Source: RGIG5612 sp963599255
GTDB taxonomy: Bacteria > Bacillota > Clostridia > Lachnospirales > Lachnospiraceae
Length of the DNA: 64,000 nucleotides
Direction of reading: 5' to 3'
Assembly: GCA_963599255.1 (NCBI GenBank)
Contig: CAVBWS010000004.1
Coordinates: 1-64,000, forward strand
In this document: piece by piece, positions 53,049 to 62,060 of the stretch
Position numbering within the stretch: the first letter of the stretch is position 1
Layout of the letters: each line of letters begins with the position of its first letter
The notes under the pieces: generated by a model
Database searches by the model: none
Told to the model about the DNA's origin: nothing
What the model saw: only the letters and a program-made list of their open reading frames with translations
Position numbers and translations under genes: made by a program

Positions 53049-53255
53049 CTACTTCTGTGTAACACCATATTTTCTGTTAAACATTTCAACACGACCACGA
53101 GCCTTAGAAGCTTTCTGCTGGCCTGTGAAGAATGAATGACACTTTGAACAAATTTCTACGTGGATCTCAGGCTTTGTAGATCCTACTGTAAATACGTTAC
53201 CGCAGTTGCATGTAACTGTTGCCTCATAATATGTTGGCTGTACACTTTCTCTCAT
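53049..53255 (-). CDS. rpmE: 50S ribosomal protein L31
   Basis: A 68-residue L31 of the zinc-binding type: C16, C18 and C36, C39 form the CxC...CxxC site. Zinc-type L31 is often exchanged for a cysteine-free copy under zinc limitation. ATG follows GAGGTGAAAAA. Flanked by two terminators downstream. Confidence 0.96.
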   Translation of the reverse strand: MRESVQPTYYEATVTCNCGNVFTVGSTKPEIHVEICSKCHSFFTGQQKASKARGRVEMFNRKYGVTQK

Positions 53256-53380
53256 TTTTTCACCTCATTTTGAATCGAAAAACTTTTAACTCTTCGAAAT
53301 TATTTTTTGCCGGGTGCTTAATACTAAGACTTCCGGACACGCTGTATCAGATTATCACAAATATCCCTGACTATCAAGTA

Positions 53381-55210
53381 TTAAAAATATTTATTGCCTC
53401 TTATCTTTTCTATAAACTCGCTGTTTGTTCTGGTTCTTACGAACAGATCCAGTATCTTCTCCGTCGCCTCTTCAGCCTTCAGGCCGCCTGTTGCCTTGTG
53501 AATAACATAAGCTGCTTCCTGCTCCTCAGGCCTTAATAAGAGATCATCTCGTCTGGTTCCGGACTTGGCGATATCAATTGCAGGGAATACTCTCTTCTCC
53601 TGCAGCTTTCTGTCAAGGATAAGCTCCATATTGCCGGTTCCCTTGAATTCTTCATAAACAACATCATCCATCTTACTGCCTGTATCTACAAGCGCAGTTG
53701 CAAGTATGGTAAGGCTGCCGCCTTCACGTATATTTCTGGCTGCACCGAAAAATCTCTTAGGCATATGAAGGGCTGCCGGATCCAAGCCTCCTGATAAAGT
53801 ACGTCCGCTAGGAGGAACAAGCAGGTTATAGGCCCTTGCAAGCCTGGTGATACTGTCAAGGAGTATTATGACATCCCGTCCCATTTCCACCAGCCTTTTC
53901 GCTCTTTCGATCACCATCTCTGATACTCTCTTATGATGTTCCGGGAGCTCATCAAAGGTCGAATAGATAACCTCTACATTGTCCCCTACTATGCTCTCTC
54001 TTATATCCGTAACCTCTTCAGGACGTTCATCAATAAGAAGGATTAATATATGCACTTCAGGATTATTTTTCTGAATAGAATGAGCCACACCCTTCAGCAG
54101 AGTTGTCTTGCCGGCCTTAGGAGGTGACACTATCATACCTCTCTGGCCTTTTCCAATAGGAGATATCAGGTCAAATACTCTCATGGCAATATTTCTCTCG
54201 CCTACCTGCTCAAGTCTTAATCTCTCATTTGGAAAAATAGGTGTAAGATCTTCGAAATTTCTTCTTTTTTCTACTTCTATCGGAAGAACACCATTAACTC
54301 TGTCAAGTCTTAACAATGCTCCGAACTTCTCGTTCTGAGTTTTGATCCGAACCTTGCCCATCAGCATGTCGCCTGTTCTCAGCGAGAATTTCTTGATCTG
54401 GGATGGTGATACATATACGTCACTATCACCCGGCAGATAGTTATCGCTTCTGATAAACCCATATCCGTCGCTCAATACTTCAAGAATTCCATGAGCTACT
54501 ATTCCCGAATCCAGCCTGGTTTCTTCTTCTCTGGCTTCTCTTAAGGCTCTCTCTATTAATTCCTCTTCTGTTCTTTCTACAGATTCGATTTCTTTTATTT
54601 CATCCGCCAATGTAACAGTTTCTGTATTAATTTCCGGCTTTGCCTGATTATCTGTTTTATTTTCAGTCAGATTAGCAGCTGTATCTGCATTTTTTCTGCT
54701 TGATGCTGCCTGTCTTGCTGAAGTTTTTGGTTTTGTCCTTGATGCAGTCTTGCTCTGGATATTTTTTTCAACAGAGGTCTCCGGTCTTGATTTGCCTTCA
54801 GATGATGTCTGACCCTTTTCCTTAGATGCTGCTGTGTGAGCCGCTGCATTCTTATTATTCTCCGCAGCTACGGCACTTTTTCTGGACACATCATTTTTTC
54901 TTGATGCTTCAGTGTTTTTCTTTAATGCCGAAGGTCTGTTCGTTTTCGCATCATTGTCTTTCGATCCCACTGCAGCATTTTTCGGCTTTTCTTCAGTATT
55001 TTTGGCAGGTGCATCAGTTTTTTTAGCATCTCCCTGCGCCTTGCTTACGGCTCTGGCTGCTATCTCTTCATTTCTCTTTTTTTCTTCGGCCATCACCATC
55101 AGACGGTCTACCAATTCTGCCTTTTTAAGACCCGATACTCCCTTAAGACCATTTATTTTAGCAATTTCCCTGAGCTCTGCTAATGGGAGCGAATTAAGTT
55201 TTTCTCTCAT
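53381..55210 (-). CDS. rho: Transcription termination factor Rho with long disordered insertion
   Basis: A 609-residue Rho. Residues 1-42 are the Rho_N helical domain; 43-235 are a Lys/Asn/Ala/Thr/Ser-rich, apparently disordered insertion absent from E. coli Rho; 238-300 are the cold-shock RNA-binding domain (DGYGFIRSDNYLPGDSDVYV); the ATPase has Walker A PPKAGKTT (363-370), LLDSITRLARA and the Q/R loops PSGRTLSGGLDP and KGTGN. The hexamer unwinds RNA to end transcription. The catalytic core is complete. Confidence 0.97.
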   Translation of the reverse strand: MREKLNSLPLAELREIAKINGLKGVSGLKKAELVDRLMVMAEEKKRNEEIAARAVSKAQGDAKKTDAPAKNTEEKPKNAAVGSKDNDAKTNRPSALKKNTEASRKNDVSRKSAVAAENNKNAAAHTAASKEKGQTSSEGKSRPETSVEKNIQSKTASRTKPKTSARQAASSRKNADTAANLTENKTDNQAKPEINTETVTLADEIKEIESVERTEEELIERALREAREEETRLDSGIVAHGILEVLSDGYGFIRSDNYLPGDSDVYVSPSQIKKFSLRTGDMLMGKVRIKTQNEKFGALLRLDRVNGVLPIEVEKRRNFEDLTPIFPNERLRLEQVGERNIAMRVFDLISPIGKGQRGMIVSPPKAGKTTLLKGVAHSIQKNNPEVHILILLIDERPEEVTDIRESIVGDNVEVIYSTFDELPEHHKRVSEMVIERAKRLVEMGRDVIILLDSITRLARAYNLLVPPSGRTLSGGLDPAALHMPKRFFGAARNIREGGSLTILATALVDTGSKMDDVVYEEFKGTGNMELILDRKLQEKRVFPAIDIAKSGTRRDDLLLRPEEQEAAYVIHKATGGLKAEEATEKILDLFVRTRTNSEFIEKIRGNKYF

Positions 55211-55366
55211 AAAATCTCGTGTAATCCTCTATACCCTAAAACCAGTTAATCAACACAAATAATCATGGAATAAATTATCGAAATGATAATATACAGATTT
55301 CTTCGACGGTGATTATACACACACGGGTCATAAAAAGTCAACAAAAATAATATTTACTATTTGTAT

Positions 55367-56251
55367 CTATTGTTCTTTACATCTTTCAGCGGCCTCTACA
55401 ACATGGCTGATGAGCACCGATGTTGTAACAGCACCCACTCCACCGGGAACCGGCGTGATCGCACCCGCTATCGGTTCAACCTCTTCGAATACTGCATCAC
55501 CTGCCATGGCGCCCTTCATTCCCTTAGAATTAATCTTATTTTCATCCCAATTAACCGATACATCTATGATTATTTGTCCCGGTCTGACAAAATCCCGTGT
55601 CAGGCTGCCTAATACCCCGGCGCAGGTAACTATGATATCGGCATTTCGGGATATTTGCGCTATATCTTTAGTCTTCGTATGGCAAATGGTTACCGTTGCA
55701 TTTTTATGCATCAGCATCATGGCAACAGGCCTTCCGATTACCAAACTTCTGCCGATAACAACTGCATTCTTGCCCGTACAGTCAATATCATAATAATCCA
55801 ATATTTCCATGCAGGCTCTGGCTGTGCATGGCTCAAATCCCAGCTTTTTGCCCATGAATACGCCCGCATTTGACAGATCCGTCATACAGTCAATATCCTT
55901 TTGCGGCAGTAAACGATTGCAGATCTCATCCTGACTTTCCTTAAGATGAGAGGGAAGCGGTCTTAACAGCAAGCATCCGTGAATGGAATCATCCTGATTT
56001 ATTTTATCAATAACCTCCAGCAGTTCCTCTTTCTTTATATTTTCAGGCAGAACGATCTTCCTAGTATCGACTCCAATGAGTCCGGCGCGGTTTACAGCGC
56101 CCTTCTCATATGCCATATCCGAGGGATTCTCGCCGCATCTTACTATCGCAAGCCTAGGAGTGATGCCCTGTTCCTTAAGTTTCTCTGTACGCAGCTTCAG
56201 CTGTTCATTTAATGATGATGTTACCTCTTTACCTAATAATAACTTTGCCAT
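55367..56251 (-). CDS. folD: Bifunctional methylenetetrahydrofolate dehydrogenase/methenyltetrahydrofolate cyclohydrolase
   Basis: A 294-residue FolD that interconverts methylene-, methenyl- and 10-formyl-THF with NADP. Seen: VGRSLVIGRPVAMMLM, and C-terminal TPVPGGVGAVTTSVL (usual PGGVGPMT slightly altered). ATG at 56251 follows GAGG. A TTG six codons earlier would overlap the upstream gene. It is cotranscribed with the cyclodeaminase-type gene seven bases upstream. Confidence 0.95.
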   Translation of the reverse strand: MAKLLLGKEVTSSLNEQLKLRTEKLKEQGITPRLAIVRCGENPSDMAYEKGAVNRAGLIGVDTRKIVLPENIKKEELLEVIDKINQDDSIHGCLLLRPLPSHLKESQDEICNRLLPQKDIDCMTDLSNAGVFMGKKLGFEPCTARACMEILDYYDIDCTGKNAVVIGRSLVIGRPVAMMLMHKNATVTICHTKTKDIAQISRNADIIVTCAGVLGSLTRDFVRPGQIIIDVSVNWDENKINSKGMKGAMAGDAVFEEVEPIAGAITPVPGGVGAVTTSVLISHVVEAAERCKEQ

Positions 56252-56258
56252 TTTAACC

Positions 56259-56891
56259 TCATTCAAAAAAATCTTTTTTTACTGCTTCGAAAATATCATC
56301 TGCCTTTTTCGAATATTCATCCAGCATATTAAGGCAGCTGTTGTTAAGTTGCTCCGCCTTTTCTCTGTCATTAAGAGATTTTGTATTTATGAATACATTA
56401 AGAGATGCTGCCTGAAGCGCAGCCTTAGTAATTGCCGCAGCGCAGCCGGCATCAGATACCGCCAGCCTCGAACCCTTATCTGCCGCAGCAGATATAAGAT
56501 CGATGCTGTCACAGCACAGCTTCATAATATTCATAGGAACCCTGCATGCTGTTATAGTTGCCTCTTCCAGTATCTGAGCTCTGGTCGGGTCTTCCTTAGG
56601 AATCCCGTAAGCTCTGGCCAATGGCAGAAATCCGTCCTCGTCAGCCTGTATCTGATTCAGCAGCTCCCCCTGCAGATCGGTACATCTAACTATAAGGTTG
56701 TCCATTTCCTCTTCAACATCTGCATATTTCTTTTTTCCGACTGTCAGAGCTCCTACCATATTGCATAATGCCGTTCCTATTGCAGCCGTAAGGGCGGCTG
56801 CGCCTCCGCCTCCCGGTGCCGGTGCAGAAGATGATAATACTGCAACAAAGTCTCTGCAGGATCTGTCAGCCACGTCGCTCGTTTTATTCAT
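56259..56891 (-). CDS. Cyclodeaminase/cyclohydrolase family protein (FchA-like)
   Basis: A 210-residue protein of the formiminotransferase-cyclodeaminase C-terminal family. The Gly-rich APAPGGGGAAALTAAIGTAL segment and the helical rest are typical. In acetogens and purine or amino acid fermenters such proteins act as methenyl-THF cyclohydrolase (FchA). Adjacent folD supports a one-carbon role. GGAGG precedes the ATG. Confidence 0.9.
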   Translation of the reverse strand: MNKTSDVADRSCRDFVAVLSSSAPAPGGGGAAALTAAIGTALCNMVGALTVGKKKYADVEEEMDNLIVRCTDLQGELLNQIQADEDGFLPLARAYGIPKEDPTRAQILEEATITACRVPMNIMKLCCDSIDLISAAADKGSRLAVSDAGCAAAITKAALQAASLNVFINTKSLNDREKAEQLNNSCLNMLDEYSKKADDIFEAVKKDFFE

Positions 56892-57133
56892 TCAGGGTCC
56901 TCCTATTCTTCTTGTAAGGCCTTCATAGGCCCCTATGCCAATTCAGTATATATAATCAATTCCCGGTTGCCGAGCCATGATCTCTGCCCGCAGACAAGGC
57001 TTGATGAAATTGATAAAAAATGCAGCGAATACCAGTACGTCTATATAAAAGGCATGCCTGTATCTTCGTTTACAAAAATCAGCAATTGTGATAATGTTTA
57101 GTAGCATTTTTATTGTGCTTAACGGAGAGAATT

Positions 57134-57652
57134 ATGACTATTGATTCATCTACAATTTATAAATTGATGATTCTGTATATGCTTAACAGGCTCGACTGTC
57201 AGTTGACCAATTCGCAACTGTCCAGTTTCTTTATTGAAAAGAATTATACTGATTATTTTAATATTCAGCAAACCCTTTCTGAACTTGTAGAGTCAGGATT
57301 CGTAGAAATGGTTAATATGCGGAACACATCATATTATTCCATAACCCCTGACGGATATACCTCTCTTACTTTTTTCAAAAATCAGATACCGAAGGGTGCG
57401 CTGGAGGATATCAATGATTTCCTTGAAAAGCACAAATATGCTCTCAAGAACGAGGTCGGAACTCAGACAGATTATTACAAACATACCGGCGGCGATTTCA
57501 TCGCTCATTGCGTAGTCAACGAGGGCAAGTCCATACTGTATGAAATCAACCTGTCCGTTCCGTCAGAAGAGGAAGCCAAGAGGGTTTGTCATAATTTCAG
57601 AGTATATTCTGAGGACATCTACAGCTACATCGTTAAAACTCTGCTGCAATAA
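57134..57652 (+). CDS. DUF4364 family protein
   Basis: A 172-residue protein typical of Clostridia. The N-terminal half is likely winged-helix (TIYKLMILYMLNRLDCQLTNSQLSSFF, then TLSELVESGFVEM and a wing with TPDGYTSL), suggesting DNA binding. ATG at 57134 follows GGAG; the slightly longer frame is rejected. It precedes engB on the same strand by 149 bases. Role unknown. Confidence 0.88.
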   Translation: MTIDSSTIYKLMILYMLNRLDCQLTNSQLSSFFIEKNYTDYFNIQQTLSELVESGFVEMVNMRNTSYYSITPDGYTSLTFFKNQIPKGALEDINDFLEKHKYALKNEVGTQTDYYKHTGGDFIAHCVVNEGKSILYEINLSVPSEEEAKRVCHNFRVYSEDIYSYIVKTLLQ

Positions 57653-57801
57653 TTATAGGACGTTTTTCGGAAATCGCCGACAAATCGCCGACAAATCGCT
57701 GATGCAAAAGCTTCAATCACAAATGCTTCATTATCACAGCTCACCCATGATCATGGAGCTGCATTTGTTTCTAAATAATTCAATTACAAACGGAGAATTT
57801 T

Positions 57802-58422
57802 ATGATTATTAAATCTGTCAACCTGGAAATAGTATGTGGTCCCACAAGCAAACTTCCGGAAACTAACCTTCCGGAGATCGCATTTGCCGGCAAATCAAAT
57901 GTAGGCAAGTCATCATTGATCAACGTTCTGATGAACCGCAAATCTCTTGCAAGAACTTCATCTCAGCCCGGCAAAACCCAGACCATCAATTTCTACAATA
58001 TAAATGATTCTATGTACTATGTAGATCTTCCCGGCTACGGATACGCTAAAACTTCCCTCGAAGTTCAGGCAAAATGGGGTAAAATGATTGAAAAATATCT
58101 TAAGACTTCCAAGCAGCTGAGGGCCGTTTTCCTTCTCGTCGATATAAGACACGAGCCTAAGGCCAACGACAAAATGATGTATGACTGGATTATAAGCAAC
58201 GGCTTTAAGCCTATACTGATCGCAACCAAATCCGATAAATTAAGCCGAAATGCCATCCCTAAGAATATCAAGATCATCCGTGAAGGCCTAAATGCACCAA
58301 AGGATGCAATTATCATTCCTTTTTCAGCAACCTCAAAATCCGGGCGAGAAGAAATCTGGGATCTTATTGAAAATCTCATAAATAACAGCTCTGATGTAGG
58401 CTGTGAACCAGCCGACGCGTAA
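57802..58422 (+). CDS. engB: Ribosome biogenesis GTPase EngB (YihA/YsxC)
   Basis: A 206-residue GTPase needed for 50S subunit assembly. G1 GKSNVGKSS, G3 DLPGYGYAK, G4 TKSDK and G5 SATSKSG are intact. CGGAGAA precedes the ATG. In many relatives it follows lon; here it is next to a DUF4364 gene and convergent with the His-rich gene. Confidence 0.96.
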   Translation: MIIKSVNLEIVCGPTSKLPETNLPEIAFAGKSNVGKSSLINVLMNRKSLARTSSQPGKTQTINFYNINDSMYYVDLPGYGYAKTSLEVQAKWGKMIEKYLKTSKQLRAVFLLVDIRHEPKANDKMMYDWIISNGFKPILIATKSDKLSRNAIPKNIKIIREGLNAPKDAIIIPFSATSKSGREEIWDLIENLINNSSDVGCEPADA

Positions 58423-58442
58423 ATCCATATACTCACAACGCG

Positions 58443-58508
58443 AAGTGTCGAGGAGCCATATGCTCATGCAGCAATTCCTGCATTGAGTATACGGTTCCTC
58501 GACACTTT
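58443..58508. terminator. Bidirectional terminator between engB and His-rich gene
   Basis: AAGTGTCGAGGA.CC pairs with GG.TCCTCGACACTT across a roughly 35-base loop that has its own AT-rich pairing; TTTAT follows on the plus strand. It lies between convergent genes. Confidence 0.75.
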
Positions 58509-58538
58509 ATACGATTGATACCTGCTTCCGGGCACTTC

Positions 58539-59129
58539 TTATACAGCTGCGAATATTTCCGCAACCTTATCCTTTAATTCTTCCTCAGACGGACCAAATA
58601 CAATGCTCGCAAATCCGACACATATTGTTGTGCTGTCATGTTTTTCAACATTAAGCCCATTTCCTACTGTTGAAAATGTTGTAATAGGGCCGGCTTCTTT
58701 AACATAACCCTTAACATGTCCAATCAGTGCATCCTCCCCATCAAGCCATTTTCCCAAATCATTGATACATTCCTGCATCTTCTTTATTACAGGCTCGGCA
58801 TCTGACTTAACATCCTTCTCGAACGAGCAGATCGTTGCGCCTTCATGATTATGAGTTTCAAACAGCTTAAATCCCGGGATCTCATACTTGTGACCATGGT
58901 CATGGTGATGATGATGTTCATGATCGTGCTCGCAGCATTCCTCTTCATCATCATGATGGTGGTGATGATGGTGCTCGTGTCCGCAGCACTCTTCTTCATC
59001 ATCATGATGGTGGTGGTGATGATGCTCATGTCCGCAGCACTCCTCGTCGTCATCGTGATGGTGGTGATGATGGTGCTCGTGCTCGCAGCATTCCTCTTCT
59101 AATTCATCTGTGATCTTTTTTTCTTCCAT
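58539..59129 (-). CDS. His/Cys-rich metal-binding repeat protein
   Basis: A 196-residue protein. Residues 13-80 hold four repeats of about 17 residues built as ECC(G/E)HEHHHHHHHDD, a dense metal-binding array. The rest (81-196) is a folded domain (KYEIPGFKLFETHNHEGATICSF...) with extra His and Cys, not recognised. ATG at 59129 with AGGAG eight bases before is preferred over a GTG three codons earlier. It follows a G3E GTPase gene by 11 bases, so the pair likely stores or delivers zinc, nickel or cobalt. Confidence 0.8.
   Translation of the reverse strand: MEEKKITDELEEECCEHEHHHHHHHDDDEECCGHEHHHHHHHDDEEECCGHEHHHHHHHDDEEECCEHDHEHHHHHDHGHKYEIPGFKLFETHNHEGATICSFEKDVKSDAEPVIKKMQECINDLGKWLDGEDALIGHVKGYVKEAGPITTFSTVGNGLNVEKHDSTTICVGFASIVFGPSEEELKDKVAEIFAAV
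58890..59095. repeat. Tandem repeats coding for His/Cys array
   Basis: Four imperfect repeats of about 51 bases, each rich in ATGATG/CATCAT triplets and containing GCAGCA(C/T)TC for the double cysteine. Copy number could vary between strains. Confidence 0.8.
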
Positions 59130-59140
59130 GTCTGTCACTC

Positions 59141-59758
59141 CTAACCGATAATGTCCTTAACTACTTCCATGCACACTCTTCCGGTACCTTCAGGATCGGC
59201 TGATGCAGATATTTCATATATCTTGCCCTTAGTCAATCCCTCTATCTCAGATCTTACTGCAGCAACTGTATCATTATCTGCAAGATCTACCTTATTTATA
59301 AATACATAGTCAGCATTTTGAACCTGCTCTGTTAAGAGTTCTCCTGCGATTCTCTTAATCTTGCTCCAACGATTAACATCAACTGTTATGCATACTACAG
59401 TTGTCATCTGCTCATCATAATATCGCTTTACTGTTTCAGCAATATCATGCGGTCTTGCAAGACCTGTTGTCTCAAGGATTACCCAATCCGGATTTATATC
59501 CTTCTCCAGCTGGCACAATGAATCCATAAGGCTTGCTGCCAATGTGCAGCATACACAGCCATTGAACAGCTCTGTGGTGGTGAAGCCCTCGCCTTCTGTA
59601 AATGCGGTATCAATTCCTACCTGGCCGATTTCATTTTCAATAATGGCAACACGAGTCTTGTCAGCGCCGCCTTCAGCTTCTACTATTTTTCTGGCAATAG
59701 GCATGAGCACACTGGTTTTACCGGTTCCCAGAAATCCTCCCAAAATTAATAATTTCAT
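59141..59758 (-). CDS. G3E family GTPase, CobW/COG0523-type metallochaperone
   Basis: A 205-residue GTPase. P-loop GGFLGTGKTS (7-16), the metal-binding CxCC motif C68-V-C70-C71 in NGCVCCTL, and FINKVDLAD for guanine recognition identify the G3E/COG0523 group of GTP-driven metal chaperones. It is shorter than usual CobW proteins and lacks their C-terminal domain. The neighbouring His/Cys-rich protein is a plausible metal donor or client. Metal unknown. Confidence 0.9.
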   Translation of the reverse strand: MKLLILGGFLGTGKTSVLMPIARKIVEAEGGADKTRVAIIENEIGQVGIDTAFTEGEGFTTTELFNGCVCCTLAASLMDSLCQLEKDINPDWVILETTGLARPHDIAETVKRYYDEQMTTVVCITVDVNRWSKIKRIAGELLTEQVQNADYVFINKVDLADNDTVAAVRSEIEGLTKGKIYEISASADPEGTGRVCMEVVKDIIG

Positions 59759-59941
59759 ATTATGCCTCTTTTCTATATTCTGTGTTCCCGCAACTGTTCA
59801 AAATCCATCCGCAAAACAGCCAAATTGCGTTTTCGCATAATCTGCGCTTTTAATCTGCACTGTCGCATAAAATTTCAGAATCAGTTCCTAAACGTAAGCT
59901 CTCCTCGATTGATCTGCGGGTTCCTGCCCGGTTCTTAATGA

Positions 59942-61240
59942 TCACACATTATCTACCATTTCCTTGGTGACAACGTATTCCTTGATAGAGCTGTCTGATG
60001 GTATCTCGAACATGATGTCCATCATAATGTCTTCAAGAATACTTCTTAAGCCCCTGGCACCGATCTTTCTCTCATAAGCCTTCTGCGCAATGGCCTTAAC
60101 AGCGTCATCATCAAAACGAAGATCAACCTTATCGAGGCTGAACAGCGCCTGATACTGCTTGATAAGCGCGTTCTTAGGCTCCTTTAATATTCTGACCATG
60201 TCATCCGGTGTCAGGGATTCCAGTGTCACAATTACAGGAACACGGCCGATGAATTCAGGTATGATTCCGTACTTCATCAGATCCTGCGGCATAACATCAC
60301 TTAAGAGGCTGTCCACTTCCTTGTTGGTGTCTGTGTAAAGCTCCGCTCCGAAGCCCATACCGTTGCGTTCTGTTCTTGATTCGATTATCTTCTCTATTCC
60401 GGCAAATGCCCCGCCGCAAATAAACAAAATATTGGTTGTATTTATATGTATCAATTCCTGATTAGGATGCTTCCTGCCTCCCTGAGGCGGAACAGATGCA
60501 TCTGTTCCTTCGAGGATCTTCAGCAGAGCCTGCTGTACACCCTCACCTGACACATCCCTGGTAATGGAAACATTTTCACTTTTCTTCGTTATCTTATCGA
60601 TCTCATCAATGTATATGATGCCGTGCTCTGCCTTAGTGATGTCATAATCTGCGGCCTGGATCAATTTAAGAAGGATATTCTCAACATCCTCACCTACATA
60701 TCCAGCCTCTGTCAGTGTGGTTGCATCCGCAATGGCAAATGGCACATTAAGTATTTTCGCAAGGGTCTGAGCTAAATATGTCTTGCCCGAACCTGTAGGT
60801 CCCAGCATGAGAATATTGCTTTTCTGAAGCTCGACATCCAGCTTTTTATTGGATAAAACACGTTTGTAATGGTTATAGACCTGTACGGCAAGAACCTTTT
60901 TTGCCTTATCCTGACCAATTACATATTCATCCAGGAATTCCTTTATTTCCTTCGGTTTCTTCAGCTTAATGTCAGTGCCGCGGTCATCAATTATCTCCGG
61001 TCCGAAACTATTCGTTAACTCAGGATAATTGACAACTCCACCATACATGCCTGCGCATGCCTCTACGCAGTCCGCACATATAAATACTCCATCTGGTCCT
61101 GCGATCAACTGCTCGCCTATCTCTGATGCCGGCCTCAGGCAAAAGGAGCAGTAAGGCCCCTTGTTTCCTGTTATTTTCTTACTTCCTGATCTCTCTGCAG
61201 GAGCTTTGCTACCTGTTTTAACATCTTTCTTTTCTGTCAT
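59942..61240 (-). CDS. clpX: ATP-dependent Clp protease ATP-binding subunit ClpX
   Basis: A 432-residue ClpX. N-terminal zinc domain with C31, C34, C55, C58; Walker A GPTGSGKT, Walker B GIIYIDEID, sensor motifs and IGF-like loop region typical. It unfolds tagged proteins and feeds them to ClpP, encoded just upstream. No CIRCE or CtsR site was seen nearby. Confidence 0.97.
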   Translation of the reverse strand: MTEKKDVKTGSKAPAERSGSKKITGNKGPYCSFCLRPASEIGEQLIAGPDGVFICADCVEACAGMYGGVVNYPELTNSFGPEIIDDRGTDIKLKKPKEIKEFLDEYVIGQDKAKKVLAVQVYNHYKRVLSNKKLDVELQKSNILMLGPTGSGKTYLAQTLAKILNVPFAIADATTLTEAGYVGEDVENILLKLIQAADYDITKAEHGIIYIDEIDKITKKSENVSITRDVSGEGVQQALLKILEGTDASVPPQGGRKHPNQELIHINTTNILFICGGAFAGIEKIIESRTERNGMGFGAELYTDTNKEVDSLLSDVMPQDLMKYGIIPEFIGRVPVIVTLESLTPDDMVRILKEPKNALIKQYQALFSLDKVDLRFDDDAVKAIAQKAYERKIGARGLRSILEDIMMDIMFEIPSDSSIKEYVVTKEMVDNV

Positions 61241-61295
61241 TTATTATCTCCATAAGCAGATGTATATTCTGCAAAAGTTCCTATTCAACCGACTA

Positions 61296-61324
61296 TGCCA
61301 CCGCCTGTGATTCAGGCCGTGGCA
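61296..61324 (-). other. Intercistronic hairpin between clpP and clpX
   Basis: TGCCAC-x-GCCTG/CAGGC-x-GTGGCA, an 11-bp stem with one opposed mismatch and no T-run. It may mark an mRNA processing site or a 3' stabilising structure for clpP. Confidence 0.5.
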
Positions 61325-61331
61325 TTAGTTC

Positions 61332-61919
61332 TTATTCCTTATGATCTTCAATTACTGCATCAATAAGTCCGTATTCTTTTGCTTCGTGAGCAGTAAGCCA
61401 ATTGTCACGCTCTGTATCAAGCTGAATCTGCTCAAGTTCCTTGCCTGTATTTTCTGCAAGGATTCTATTCAGCTTATCCCTGATCCTCAGGATATGATCG
61501 GCATTGATCTTAATATCTGATGCCTGACCCTGAGCACCGCCTGACGGCTGGTGAATCATTATCTCTGCATTAGGAAGTGCAAATCTCTTGCCCTTGGTTC
61601 CTCCTGCAAGCAGGAATGCTCCCATGCTGGCTGCCATACCTATACAAGTAGTGCAGACATCACATTTTACATACTTCATGGTATCGTAGATAGCCATTCC
61701 GTCTGTTACTGATCCGCCTGGGCTGTTGATATAAAAATGTATATCCTTGTTAGGATCCTCTGACTCCAGGAACAATAACTGAGCTACAACCAATCCTGCT
61801 GTAACACTATTAACTTCATCTGCGAGAAATATAATTCTCTCTTTTAACAATCTGGAGTATATGTCGTAGGCTCTCTCCCCACGGCCTGTTTCCTCAATGA
61901 CTGTAGGAACTAAACTCAT
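61332..61919 (-). CDS. clpP: ATP-dependent Clp protease proteolytic subunit
   Basis: A 195-residue ClpP with the complete catalytic triad S98 (GMAASMG), H123 (MIHQPSGG) and D172. It forms the proteolytic barrel that works with ClpX. AGGAGG precedes the ATG. It lies between tig and clpX as in most Firmicutes. Confidence 0.97.
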   Translation of the reverse strand: MSLVPTVIEETGRGERAYDIYSRLLKERIIFLADEVNSVTAGLVVAQLLFLESEDPNKDIHFYINSPGGSVTDGMAIYDTMKYVKCDVCTTCIGMAASMGAFLLAGGTKGKRFALPNAEIMIHQPSGGAQGQASDIKINADHILRIRDKLNRILAENTGKELEQIQLDTERDNWLTAHEAKEYGLIDAVIEDHKE

Positions 61920-62003
61920 GTATTTACCTCCTGTATTTAAAACATTTACCTAACTGTTCAGAGACCCTTACATAATCGTCACTTCACAGTTATATATTCG
62001 TAA

Positions 62004-62025
62004 GCGGATTCATGCCTGAATCCGC
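62004..62025 (-). other. Intercistronic hairpin between tig and clpP
   Basis: GCGGATTC/GAATCCGC, an 8-bp perfect stem, without a following T-run. It may stabilise the tig transcript or be a weak terminator. Confidence 0.5.
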
Positions 62026-62060
62026 CATTTATCAACGCCAATATTAAGAAATGCCCCTTC

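Noticed and set aside
58845..59102. Hydrophobic Met/Val-rich frame on the plus strand
   Set aside because: It is the antisense of the His-rich repeats (ATG/GTG read from CAT/CAC) and has no independent support.
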